Below are positions 17,645-25,535 of a stretch of 64,000 bases of DNA, piece after piece. The DNA is from Flavobacteriaceae bacterium NBU2977 (GTDB lineage: Bacteria; Bacteroidota; Bacteroidia; Flavobacteriales; Flavobacteriaceae). The notes below the pieces were generated by a model. It was not told the origin of the DNA, did no database searches, and worked only from the letters and a program-made list of their open reading frames with translations. The stretch covers positions 1,240,001 to 1,304,000 of the forward strand of contig JAIOUW010000001.1 in assembly GCA_019931105.1 (NCBI GenBank), written 5' to 3'. How positions within the stretch are numbered: position 1 is the stretch's first letter; each line of letters opens with the position of its first letter. A program made the translations under genes and the position numbers.

Positions 17645-18634
17645 ATGTATCCACTTATAAGAAATAGAAGGTTAAGAGCGAATGAATCGATCCGTAGCTT
17701 GGTTCGAGAAACCGTTATCACCCCAAACGATTTTTTGGTCCCTCTTTTTGTAGTAGAAGGGAAAAACATCAAGGAAGAAATCGCTTCAATGCCCGATTAC
17801 TATCGTTTGAGCCTCGACAATTTGGAAAAAGAGGTCAAAGAACTTTGGAGTATGGGTCTTCGTGCGGTACTACTTTTCGTCAAAGTGCCCGACAACCTAA
17901 AGGACAACAAAGGTTCGGAAGCCCTGAACCCAAACGGACTCATGCAGTTGGCGATCAAGCATGTTAAAAATGCCTGCCCTGAAATGTTGGTCATGACCGA
18001 TGTCGCCCTGGACCCTTACTCTTCCTTTGGCCATGATGGTATCGTCGAGGACGGACAAATATTGAACGATGAAACCGCAGAGGTCTTGGCCGAGATGAGT
18101 ATTTCACATGCCCTGGCCGGAGCCGACTTTGTAGCCCCAAGTGATATGATGGACGGTCGTATACTGACGATACGCGAAGCTCTTGAAGAAGAAGAACTCT
18201 ACAATACGGGTATTATGGCCTATAGCGCCAAATATGCCAGTGCTTTTTACGGCCCCTTTCGTGATGCGCTCGACTCGGCACCTGTCGATTTAAGGAATGT
18301 ACCCAAAGACAAAAAAACCTATCAAATGGATCCTGCCAATCGCTTCGAGGCTATCAAGGAAACGCAAATGGATATAGAGGAAGGAGCTGATATCATCATG
18401 GTAAAACCTGGATTGTGCTATTTGGATATCGTTCGCGAAATACGCAACGAGGTCGATGTGCCTGTGGCGGTGTATCAAGTGTCGGGCGAATATGCCATGG
18501 TGAAGGCGGCGGCCGAAAAAGGATGGCTCGACCATGACACGGTTATGATGGAACAATTGGTGGCGATAAAAAGAGCCGGGGCAAATATCATTGCAAGCTA
18601 CTTCGCCAAGGATGCGGTTAGGCTAATGGGATAG
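17645..18634 (+). CDS. hemB: Porphobilinogen synthase (5-aminolevulinate dehydratase)
   Basis: 329 residues from the ATG at 17645, giving the normal N-terminus MYPLIRNRRLRANESIR; an upstream in-frame ATG (17618) overlaps the previous gene and is less likely. It condenses two 5-aminolevulinate molecules into porphobilinogen. The Schiff-base lysines are in MAYSAKYASAFYGPF and IIMVKPGLCYLDI (about residues 245-260). The metal loop reads TDVALDPYSSFGHDG, with Asp and other residues instead of the Cys triad, marking the Mg2+-dependent type rather than the Zn2+ type. It is the last gene of the heme cluster. Confidence 0.96.
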   Translation: MYPLIRNRRLRANESIRSLVRETVITPNDFLVPLFVVEGKNIKEEIASMPDYYRLSLDNLEKEVKELWSMGLRAVLLFVKVPDNLKDNKGSEALNPNGLMQLAIKHVKNACPEMLVMTDVALDPYSSFGHDGIVEDGQILNDETAEVLAEMSISHALAGADFVAPSDMMDGRILTIREALEEEELYNTGIMAYSAKYASAFYGPFRDALDSAPVDLRNVPKDKKTYQMDPANRFEAIKETQMDIEEGADIIMVKPGLCYLDIVREIRNEVDVPVAVYQVSGEYAMVKAAAEKGWLDHDTVMMEQLVAIKRAGANIIASYFAKDAVRLMG

Positions 18635-18682
18635 TATCGCCTAGTCATTCCTCCTTCGCCGGTATCACAAAAGCAAGGAAAT

Positions 18683-20011
18683 ATGAAAAAAATAGTTTTT
18701 ATACTTTTCGGTTTATTTTGTATTGCCGCAAGCGGTCAAGAAAGTGCTTCCAAAGTACTTAAAATTGGTATGGGAGACGAACTTGCCCATGCCTCTCCGG
18801 CTGAAGTCGGTCTTGATTCTGCATACATACATACCCAAGTCGATTCCATAATAACGAACGGTATAAAACAGGAGGCCTTTCCGGGAGCACAAATTTTAGT
18901 GGCCAAGGAAGGTAAGATCATATTTCACGAAGCCTATGGGTTTCACACCTATGATAGCATTCAACCCGTCGCGCCCAACGATATTTACGACCTGGCATCG
19001 GTCACAAAAATCATGGGGCCCTTGCCTGCGATCATGAAATTGGTCGATGAGCGTAAACTGGATCTTGACATACCTTTTAGCAACTATTGGAAACGTTGGC
19101 AAGGCCAAAAGGATAAAGAAAACTTGACTTTACGTGAAATCTTGGCGCACCAGGCCGGTTTGACACCCTATATCGTGTTTTTGAACGAAGTCATCAAAAA
19201 GAACGGAAAGGTTAAAAAACGCTTTGTAAAAAAAAGATTAAAACCAAGGTTTGAGAACCAAGCTTATCCCGGGCTTTTTGTCAAAAACCGTTTCAACCGT
19301 AAGATGTACCGCATAATCGACCGGTCAAAAGTATCGGAAAAAAAATACCGCTATTCCGGGCTTACCTTTTTGATATTTCCTGAATTGATCGAGCAATTGA
19401 CGGGCGAGTCCTACGAAGCCTATCTGGAAAAGAATTTTTACCTGCCCATGGGTGCAACAACGATGGGGTTCAAGCCAAGTACAAAAGGTTTTTCGAACAA
19501 TATTGTGCCGACCGAGATCGACACACTTTTTCGGCATACCTTGACCCATGGCTGGGTACACGATGAAAATGCCTCGCTATTGGGCGGGGTATCGGGCAAT
19601 GCCGGACTTTTCGCCACCGCGACCGACCTTGCCAAAATGATGCAAATGTATATGCAGTTCGGTACTTATGCCGGAAACCGCTATATCTCGGAAGAAACGC
19701 TTAGGGAATTCATTCGAGTGCAGTATCCCGAAAACGAAAACCGCAGAGGATTGGGCTTTGACAAGCCCTTATTGGGCAATGACACGCTCTATTTAAAAGA
19801 TTCTTACCCTGCCCCCGAGGTAAGCCCAAAAAGCTTCGGACATAGTGGCTTTACGGGCACCTTTGTTTGGGCAGACCCTAATAACCAACTTGTTTATATC
19901 TTTCTTTCGAACAGGGTATACCCTTCAAGGGAACATTCCAACATCTATAAATTGAACATTAGGTCGGCAGTACTACAAGTCTTCTATCAAGCAAATCTTG
20001 CTTCAGACTGA
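18683..20011 (+). CDS. Exported serine hydrolase, class C beta-lactamase fold
   Basis: 442 residues with signal peptide MKKIVFILFGLFCIAASGQ. The serine beta-lactamase/penicillin-binding fold is shown by IYDLASVTKIMGPLPAIM, containing the S-x-x-K active site (about residues 108-111), then LTLREILAHQAGLTPY, the tyrosine motif in KKYRYSGLTFLIFPELIEQLTG (about 214-235) and GHSGFTGTFVWADP as the KTG-like motif. The YSG in place of YxN and HSG in place of KTG are common in esterase-like members. It may be a peptidase or esterase of the cell envelope. A basic insertion around residues 170-215 is unusual. It stands 48 bp after hemB on the same strand. Confidence 0.88.
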   Translation: MKKIVFILFGLFCIAASGQESASKVLKIGMGDELAHASPAEVGLDSAYIHTQVDSIITNGIKQEAFPGAQILVAKEGKIIFHEAYGFHTYDSIQPVAPNDIYDLASVTKIMGPLPAIMKLVDERKLDLDIPFSNYWKRWQGQKDKENLTLREILAHQAGLTPYIVFLNEVIKKNGKVKKRFVKKRLKPRFENQAYPGLFVKNRFNRKMYRIIDRSKVSEKKYRYSGLTFLIFPELIEQLTGESYEAYLEKNFYLPMGATTMGFKPSTKGFSNNIVPTEIDTLFRHTLTHGWVHDENASLLGGVSGNAGLFATATDLAKMMQMYMQFGTYAGNRYISEETLREFIRVQYPENENRRGLGFDKPLLGNDTLYLKDSYPAPEVSPKSFGHSGFTGTFVWADPNNQLVYIFLSNRVYPSREHSNIYKLNIRSAVLQVFYQANLASD

Positions 20012-20060
20012 ATACGCCGTTCCCGTCGAATTTGTATCTTAGTGTCGTAAAAACCGATAC

Positions 20061-21182
20061 ATGGGGCTGCTCATATTCTACGCAATTATTTCAATCTTTT
20101 TTTCCTTTCTATGCTCCATTTTAGAAGCCGTGCTTTTAAGTGTAAATCCCACTTTCATCAATATCAAGAAAAAAGAGGGCAAGGGTTACGCCGAAACCTT
20201 GGAAGAACTTAAAAAAGATGTCGATAAACCTTTGATAGCCATTTTGACCTTGAACACCATAGCCCATACCGTTGGTGCAATTTTGGTCGGGGTACAGGCA
20301 AAAATTGCGTACGCGGATCTTTACGGAAGTAGCACAAGGTCTTTTTTTGGTATTGAATTCACCGAAGATCTAATGGTAGGTGTGGTATCTACGTTCATGA
20401 CCATCTTGATTCTGGTCGCCTCGGAGATCATACCGAAGACCATAGGGGCCACCTATTGGCGCCAACTTGCCAACTTCTCGGCAAAGACCTTAAAGTTCAT
20501 GGTCTTGGCACTCAAGTGGACCGGACTCCTTTGGCTCTTGCAGCTTTTTACCAAACTGGTAGGCGGCAAAGGTCATCATGGCAGTGTTTTGAGTCGGGAA
20601 GATTTCACCGCTATGACCGATATCGCCCATGAGGAAGGGGTTTTTGAGAAATCGGAATCCATCATCATCAAAAATCTGCTTCGATTCGACGAGGTACTTG
20701 TCAAGGACGTAATGACCCCGAGGGCGGTCATGAAAATCGCATCGGAAAAGAAAACCATTGGCGAGTATTTTGAAGATAATCCAAAGATGCGTTTTTCAAG
20801 GATTCCCGTGTTCAGCGATAAAATGGACCATATCGATGGTTTTGTGCTTAAAGACAATATTTTGGAAGAAATGGTCAATGACAATGGCGATACTCCATTA
20901 TCCGAGATCAAACGGCCCATTTTGGTCACAGAACGGGATACCCCAATACCCAAACTTTTTGATATTTTCATAGGTAAGCGCGAACACATCGCACTGGTAA
21001 TCGATGAATATGGTTCTGTGAGCGGACTTGTGACCATGGAAGACATTATCGAAACGCTCTTAGGTCTTGAAATAATGGACGAGAGTGATAATGTGGCCGA
21101 TTTGCAGGAATTGGCAAGAAAAAATTGGGAAAGTCGGGCCCAACGCACTGGCGTAATCGAAAAACTTGCAAAACCCGAATGA
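20061..21182 (+). CDS. CNNM/CorC-type membrane protein with CBS domains
   Basis: 373 residues. An N-terminal CNNM (DUF21) transmembrane domain (about 1-175) includes FSFLCSILEAVLLSVNP, NTIAHTVGAILVG and LVASEIIPKTIGATYWR. A linker SREDFTAMTDIAHEEGVFEKSE leads to a CBS pair (about 210-335) with VKDVMTPRAVM, FSRIPVFS and HIALVIDEYGSVSGLVTMEDIIETLLG. Such proteins are implicated in Mg2+/Co2+ efflux. The usual C-terminal CorC_HlyC domain is missing; the protein ends about 38 residues after the CBS pair. The stop overlaps the ogt start (ATGA), so the two genes are coupled. Confidence 0.9.
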   Translation: MGLLIFYAIISIFFSFLCSILEAVLLSVNPTFINIKKKEGKGYAETLEELKKDVDKPLIAILTLNTIAHTVGAILVGVQAKIAYADLYGSSTRSFFGIEFTEDLMVGVVSTFMTILILVASEIIPKTIGATYWRQLANFSAKTLKFMVLALKWTGLLWLLQLFTKLVGGKGHHGSVLSREDFTAMTDIAHEEGVFEKSESIIIKNLLRFDEVLVKDVMTPRAVMKIASEKKTIGEYFEDNPKMRFSRIPVFSDKMDHIDGFVLKDNILEEMVNDNGDTPLSEIKRPILVTERDTPIPKLFDIFIGKREHIALVIDEYGSVSGLVTMEDIIETLLGLEIMDESDNVADLQELARKNWESRAQRTGVIEKLAKPE

Positions 21183-21655
21183 TTGAAACGGCATTTATAG
21201 AAACCCCCTTGGGCATTGCCAAAATCGAGGGCGATACCGACGGATTGAAGGCCATTACAGTTCTTGATACATCGGAGGAAATCACCAAAATTATTCCTGA
21301 AGTGCTTGAAGACGCTGTTTATCAACTGCAGGAATATTTCAGGGGAGAACGAAAAGCCTTTGACCTTATACTGAACCCTGACGGCACCGATTTTCAAATA
21401 AAAGTATGGGAAGAACTTTTGAATATTCCCTTTGGCAACACCATGTCTTATTTGGATCTGTCGAAAAAATTGGGCGATGTGAAAGCGATCCGTGCGGTTG
21501 CGGCAGCAAATGGCAAGAATCCGATATGGATCATAATTCCCTGCCATCGCGTCATAGGAAGTGATGGTTCCTTAACGGGCTACGCTGGTGGATTGCACCG
21601 CAAAAAATGGCTTTTAGAGCACGAAAGCCCCGTAAAACAGCAATCCCTTTTCTAA
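21179..21655 (+). CDS. ogt: Methylated-DNA--protein-cysteine methyltransferase
   Basis: 158 residues from ATG 21179, which overlaps the stop of the CNNM gene by 4 bp; a longer frame from 21125 lies inside that gene and is rejected. It moves methyl groups from O6-methylguanine or O4-methylthymine to its own Cys. The active site is PIWIIIPCHRVIGSDGSLTGYAGG (PCHR, about residues 120-143), followed by GLHRKKWLLEHE. The DNA-binding arginine-finger helix is in VKAIRAVAAANGKNP. Length fits Ogt/MGMT without an Ada domain. Confidence 0.96.
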   Translation: MIETAFIETPLGIAKIEGDTDGLKAITVLDTSEEITKIIPEVLEDAVYQLQEYFRGERKAFDLILNPDGTDFQIKVWEELLNIPFGNTMSYLDLSKKLGDVKAIRAVAAANGKNPIWIIIPCHRVIGSDGSLTGYAGGLHRKKWLLEHESPVKQQSLF

Positions 21656-21940
21656 TTTTTACCGACCCTCCGGTCTGTTTCTTCCAATATCTCGGAAACG
21701 AAGGAACGATTTGTGCATTTCATCGATAAAGGCCTGTTCTTTATGGGCATATTGACCTATTTATTCGCATTCATTCCGTCGAACGACCGACTTGATGGTC
21801 GGTAAGCCCTTTTTACGGTGTTTTGAAATAGTCTGTCCATAATTCCGCGAATCCTCCATATTACTGAATAAAAAATATCCCATTTGTTCGTATATTGGAT
21901 TCTCCCATTTTCTTGAACCTGGTATTTAAAACACTATTGA
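21656..21940. other. Intergenic stretch with a C-terminal peptide remnant and a hairpin
   Basis: No full gene is seen. On the minus strand, 21659-21760 encodes QYAHKEQAFIDEMHKSFLRF followed by RDIGRNRPEGR and a stop, preceded directly by an in-frame stop (21761-21763); it looks like the tail of a lost gene but could be chance. ACCGAC (21786-21791) and GTCGGT (21798-21803) form a hairpin or operator with a 6-nt spacer, similar to one at 54349-54370. Confidence 0.3.
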
Positions 21941-22654
21941 ATGTTGCAAAAAATCAATTTGGAAGATATTCTGTTTCTCGATATTGAGACCATTCCCGAA
22001 TATGCAGATTTTAATGCCCTTGATGATGAGAAAAAGGAGTTGTGGGAACACAAATCGCAATACCAAAGAAAGGATGAAATTTCTGCGGAGGAATTTTATC
22101 AACGTGCGGGTATTTGGGCCGAATTCGGAAAGATCATTTGTATTTCAGTAGGCTACTTCAATCTAAAGGGTGACAAACGGGAGTTCAGGGTAACAACCTA
22201 TCATGGCGAGGAAAAGAACCTGCTCGAAGATTTCAAAAACCTGCTGGATTTACATTTTGGACATCCTAAAAAACTACTCTGCGGACATAATGCAAAGGAA
22301 TTCGATTTTCCGTATATCGCGCGACGCATGCTAATCCATGGCATTCCCCTTCCCCACAAACTAAATCTCTTTGGCAAGAAGCCCTGGGAAATTCCGCATT
22401 TGGATACCATGGAGCTTTGGAAGTTTGGCGATTATAAGCATTTTACATCCTTAAAACTGATGGCCAACGTGTTGGGCATTCCCTCGCCCAAACAAGACAT
22501 CGACGGCAGTATGGTACGTGATGTGTTCTACAACGAAAACGACATTGAGCGCATCATAACCTATTGCGAACTCGATGTTGTGACGACCGCCCAAGTTTTC
22601 CTAAGATTGCGAAATGACGATCTACTAAGGGAAAAAGAAATCAAAAAAGTATAG
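21941..22654 (+). CDS. DnaQ-fold 3'-5' exonuclease related to the PolB proofreading domain
   Basis: 237 residues. The three exonuclease motifs are present: Exo I ILFLDIETIPEY (about residues 10-21, with D and E), Exo II LLCGHNAKEFDFPYIARRML (about 107-126), and Exo III IITYCELDVVTTAQVFLRL (about 205-223). The DxE, N-x-x-x-F-D and Y-x-x-x-D pattern makes catalysis likely with two metal ions. Proteins of this type are stand-alone relatives of the DNA polymerase B exonuclease domain. Its cellular task, repair or processing of single-stranded ends, is not known. It converges with the EEP-family gene, 2 bp apart. Confidence 0.88.
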   Translation: MLQKINLEDILFLDIETIPEYADFNALDDEKKELWEHKSQYQRKDEISAEEFYQRAGIWAEFGKIICISVGYFNLKGDKREFRVTTYHGEEKNLLEDFKNLLDLHFGHPKKLLCGHNAKEFDFPYIARRMLIHGIPLPHKLNLFGKKPWEIPHLDTMELWKFGDYKHFTSLKLMANVLGIPSPKQDIDGSMVRDVFYNENDIERIITYCELDVVTTAQVFLRLRNDDLLREKEIKKV

Positions 22655-22656
22655 CC

Positions 22657-23634
22657 CTACTCATTATACTTTAATTGAATATACACTGGAAAATGATCAC
22701 TGTACCCGCCAAGATATTTTTTGCCCGCAAAGGTCCTGAAGGGATTTCCCTTATATTTCCCCGAATATTCCTTTAAAAATCGATCATCAAAAATATTGGC
22801 ATGGGCGAAGCTATGCGTTCTTTTCTTGTAATTGAAATAATTGTGCGAAACTATTATCTGATCGAAAAGGCTCCAACTACGCTTATATGAGGTGCTTCCC
22901 CTCTCGAAGGGTGAATGTAGTTTTTCCATCGGGTTGTACAAGGCAGCCGACTTCATCAAGGTTTGAATGCTTGTCGATTCAGGGTTGTCGTTAAAATCGC
23001 CCATGATGATGTAATTCGGATCCTCATGGGCTGCTTCAATTTTCAACATGAAATTGCAGATGGTTTCAGCAGCCAATATTCGTTTATATTGGGTTTCATC
23101 TGCCCCATCTCTTCTAGAAGGCCAGTGATTTACAAACACATGAACCTCTTCTCCATTCATTTTCCCGTGCACGTAGAGAATATCACGGGTCATATCTCTT
23201 TCACCGTTCTGATCGGCCACGTACAAGGTTATGGGTTCGGAAGCCAGCACCTCAAAAAAACTCCTATGATATAAAAGGGCGGTATCGATGCCCCGCTCAT
23301 CAGGTGAGTCATAGTGTACATACCCATAATCGATCTTGCGCAATGGTTCCGAATTTATCAGATCACGAACCACCATCTCGTTCTCGACCTCTGCCACCCC
23401 GACCAACACCGGTGGTTTCTGCGTAGACTCGAACCCTATTTCGGAAATGGTGCGTGCCAATTTGAAAAGTTTTCGCTTGTAGCGTTTGGCAGTCCATTTT
23501 CGACTGCCGTTTGGGGTAAAATCATCGTCCAAGGTATCGGGGTCGTCTACGGTATCGAAGAGGTTTTCCAGATTATAGAAGGCAATCGTATATAAAGAAT
23601 TCCTTCTTTTCTTCTTTAAAAACGGAAAAATCAT
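22657..23634 (-). CDS. Endonuclease/exonuclease/phosphatase family protein
   Basis: 325 residues. The EEP fold is shown by IAFYNLENLFDTVDDP (about residues 17-32), PPVLVGVAEVENEMVVRDLI with the metal-binding Glu, VHVFVNHWPSRR, YIIMGDFNDNPESTSI (about 208-223) and GGYSDHFPVYIQLKY at the end with the catalytic Asp-His. Flavobacteria have many such proteins, often exported, yet no clear signal peptide is seen here (the start is MIFPFLKKKRRNSLYTIAFYN). It could act on nucleic acids or phosphoesters. It is divergent from hflX. Confidence 0.88.
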   Translation of the reverse strand: MIFPFLKKKRRNSLYTIAFYNLENLFDTVDDPDTLDDDFTPNGSRKWTAKRYKRKLFKLARTISEIGFESTQKPPVLVGVAEVENEMVVRDLINSEPLRKIDYGYVHYDSPDERGIDTALLYHRSFFEVLASEPITLYVADQNGERDMTRDILYVHGKMNGEEVHVFVNHWPSRRDGADETQYKRILAAETICNFMLKIEAAHEDPNYIIMGDFNDNPESTSIQTLMKSAALYNPMEKLHSPFERGSTSYKRSWSLFDQIIVSHNYFNYKKRTHSFAHANIFDDRFLKEYSGKYKGNPFRTFAGKKYLGGYSDHFPVYIQLKYNE

Positions 23635-23687
23635 GATATAGTTGAATGGGGCACTAAATTTACAAAATATGCTAGTGAAGTAATGTT

Positions 23688-23695
23688 TAAATTTG
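23688..23695 (+). promoter_or_regulatory. hflX promoter -7 element TAAATTTG
   Basis: A perfect TAnnTTTG lies 16 bp upstream of the hflX ATG (23712), so the leader would be about 10 nt. No good TTG is found at the -33 distance. Confidence 0.45.
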
Positions 23696-23711
23696 CATTT
23701 TGATATAGGAA

Positions 23712-24923
23712 ATGCTAGAAAGGACGAGTACAGATTACGAAAGGGCCATACTGATCGGTGTAATAAATCGTGAACAAAACGAGGAAAAGGTTACTGAATA
23801 TTTAGACGAACTCGAATTCTTGACCTATACAGCGGGTGGCGAAGTTGTCAAAAGGTTCGTACAACGTATGGACGTTCCCAACCCAAAAACCCTGATCGGA
23901 AGTGGCAAGATAAAAGAAGTTCAAGAATATGTCTTGGACAATGATATCGGTTCGGTAATATTCGATGACGAGCTGACCCCGGCACAACAGAACAATATCG
24001 AGAAGACCTTAAAATGTAAAATCATTGATCGTACCAGCCTGATACTTGACATCTTCGCCCAAAGGGCCCAGACCAGTTATGCCCGCACCCAGGTGGAACT
24101 TGCCCAATATGAATATTTGCTGCCGCGTCTGACCGGTTTGTGGACACACCTTGAAAGACAACGTGGCGGAATTGGAATGAGGGGACCTGGTGAGACAGAA
24201 ATTGAAACCGATAGACGAATAGTCAGAGACCGGATCTCGCTTCTCAAGAAAAAGCTGTTGAAAATAGATCGCCAAATGGAAACACAGCGCGGTAATCGCG
24301 GTGCGTTGGTGCGTGTGGCCCTGGTGGGCTATACCAATGTAGGCAAATCGACCTTGATGAACGTAATCAGCAAAAGTGAGGTCTTTGCTGAGAACAAGCT
24401 ATTCGCTACACTCGACACAACGGTTCGAAAAGTAGTCATAGGAAACCTTCCTTTTCTTCTAAGCGATACGGTCGGTTTTATTCGCAAACTACCGACGCAA
24501 TTGGTTGAGAGTTTTAAAAGCACCTTGGACGAGGTGCGAGAAGCCGATTTGCTCTTACATATTGTCGATATCTCTCATGCTCAATTCGAGGAGCAGATCG
24601 ATTCGGTAAATAATATTTTGGGCGAAATCGACTGTGCCGATAAAAAAACGATCATGGTCTTTAACAAGATCGACCGCTATGAACATGAAACGATCGACGA
24701 CGATGACTTGACGACGGAAAAAACCAAAAAGCATTTCACGATCGAGGAGTGGAAAAATACCTGGATGCAAAGGGTTGGCAAAGATGCCATCTTCATCTCG
24801 GCCTTGAACAAAGAAAACCTTGATGAGTTTCGCAAACGCGTCTACAATGAAGTTCGCGAGATCCACGTTACGCGATTTCCATATAACAACTTTCTTTACC
24901 CTGAGCATTTAGACCAATATTGA
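23712..24923 (+). CDS. hflX: GTPase HflX
   Basis: 403 residues. HflX binds the 50S ribosomal subunit and splits stalled or heat-inactivated 70S ribosomes. The N-terminal domain (about 1-195) ends in the glycine-rich RGGIGMRGPGETEIETDRR. The GTPase domain has G1 GYTNVGKSTLMN (about 205-216), G3 DTVGFIRKLP, G4 FNKIDRY and G5 ISALNKENL. Length is typical. The gene is followed by 612 bp without protein genes holding two candidate sRNA units. Confidence 0.97.
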   Translation: MLERTSTDYERAILIGVINREQNEEKVTEYLDELEFLTYTAGGEVVKRFVQRMDVPNPKTLIGSGKIKEVQEYVLDNDIGSVIFDDELTPAQQNNIEKTLKCKIIDRTSLILDIFAQRAQTSYARTQVELAQYEYLLPRLTGLWTHLERQRGGIGMRGPGETEIETDRRIVRDRISLLKKKLLKIDRQMETQRGNRGALVRVALVGYTNVGKSTLMNVISKSEVFAENKLFATLDTTVRKVVIGNLPFLLSDTVGFIRKLPTQLVESFKSTLDEVREADLLLHIVDISHAQFEEQIDSVNNILGEIDCADKKTIMVFNKIDRYEHETIDDDDLTTEKTKKHFTIEEWKNTWMQRVGKDAIFISALNKENLDEFRKRVYNEVREIHVTRFPYNNFLYPEHLDQY

Positions 24924-24968
24924 ACTTGATCTCGGGTCGTTCATCGTATATTTTGACCGTTCATATTT

Positions 24969-24998
24969 TTCACAACATTTTGGGCTTAGTTCACAACA
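24969..24998 (+). promoter_or_regulatory. Direct-repeat box pair upstream of sRNA candidate 1
   Basis: TTCACAACA occurs at 24969-24977 and again at 24990-24998, exactly 21 bp apart, followed by an AATAATTTA stretch. The same pair with the same spacing stands upstream of the second unit at 25274-25303. In both units the distance from the end of the second box to the TA of the -7-like element is 53 bp. Repeats two helical turns apart suggest a protein binding two sites on one face of the DNA. Confidence 0.6.
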
Positions 24999-25059
24999 AT
25001 AATTTACTGGAATCAATTATCCGCCATACATTTACATTGTAATTAAGTTATAGTATTGA

Positions 25060-25214
25060 CCCCGAATCGAACTATGTGCTTGACCTTGACAAAGTGAAGT
25101 TTCCCCAAGACAGATCTTTGAACCTATAAAAGCTAACCCGATGATTATCGGGACCAAATTTTACGAAATACCTACTTATCTAAAAAAATTGCCCCGTTCT
25201 TGCGGGGCTTTTTT
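25060..25214 (+). ncRNA. Candidate small RNA 1 (about 150 nt)
   Basis: A TTG (25037-25039) and TAGTATTG (25051-25058, near TAnnTTTG) precede a stretch with no convincing gene that ends in a strong terminator (25191-25214). The 3' block ACCAAATTTTACGAA, CCTACTTA and an A-run just before the terminator recurs in unit 2, as does CTTGACC with a following AAGTG near the middle. The unit looks like a small RNA gene that was duplicated in tandem. A 27-codon frame from ATG 25141 is possible (IIGTKFYEIPTYLKKLPR), so a tiny peptide cannot be excluded. It may be a flavobacterial 6S-like or other lineage RNA; I cannot name the family. Confidence 0.5.
25191..25214 (+). terminator. Rho-independent terminator of sRNA candidate 1
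   Basis: GCCCCG (25191-25196) pairs with CGGGGC (25203-25208) across a 6-nt loop and is followed by T6. Confidence 0.85.
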
Positions 25215-25251
25215 ATTGATTATGGCTCTTCTTTGACCGTAGTTCATCGAT

Positions 25252-25303
25252 CATACAACACATTTTGATGTATTTCACAACATGTTTTGAAAGGTTCACA
25301 ACA
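25252..25303 (+). promoter_or_regulatory. Direct-repeat boxes upstream of sRNA candidate 2
   Basis: TTCACAACA at 25274-25282 and 25295-25303 (21 bp apart), with a weaker third copy CATACAACA at 25252-25260 (22 bp before the first). AAAAATTTA follows. The pair is the counterpart of 24969-24998. Confidence 0.6.
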
Positions 25304-25364
25304 AAAATTTAAGAAAGCGAAAGGGTAAAATTACATTCGCTTTGTATTTATTATTTAGTTTTTG

Positions 25365-25511
25365 TTCCTTATCGAAACTTGACCGAAACATAATTAGTAT
25401 TTGGTTTTACCTGAATCTCTACTTGACCTAAGAAGTGCAATTTTTGACTGTTTGACCAAATTTAACGAATCCTACTTAAAGAAAACGCCCCGCGGTTAAC
25501 GGGGCGTTTTT
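25365..25511 (+). ncRNA. Candidate small RNA 2 (about 145 nt)
   Basis: The second tandem unit: TTG at 25342-25344, a TAGTTTTTG element at 25356-25364, then about 145 nt ending in a terminator (25485-25511). The 3' block ACCAAATTTAACGAA, CCTACTTA and AAAA directly before the stem matches unit 1, as does CTTGACCTAAGAAGTG. The middle sequence differs, so the two RNAs may share a processing or protein-binding end but differ in target pairing. In the frame of the block, TKFNESYLKKTPR resembles the unit-1 peptide but lacks a good start codon, which favours RNA over protein. Confidence 0.5.
25485..25511 (+). terminator. Rho-independent terminator of sRNA candidate 2
   Basis: CGCCCCG (25486-25492) pairs with CGGGGCG (25500-25506) across a 7-nt loop, followed by T5. 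It faces the convergent end of the DUF3078 gene 25 bp away. Confidence 0.85.
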
Positions 25512-25535
25512 AGTTGTTGAGTGTTGATCTCTTTC

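Noticed and set aside
20576-21547. 323-codon minus-strand frame antisense to the CNNM and ogt genes
   Set aside because: It is Ser/Ile-rich shadow sequence opposite two well-recognised genes and shows no family motif.
24999-25007. LytTR binding site upstream of the sRNA candidates
   Set aside because: The 21-bp spacing fits LytTR direct repeats, but TTCACAACA does not match the published LytTR consensus well, so no assignment was made.
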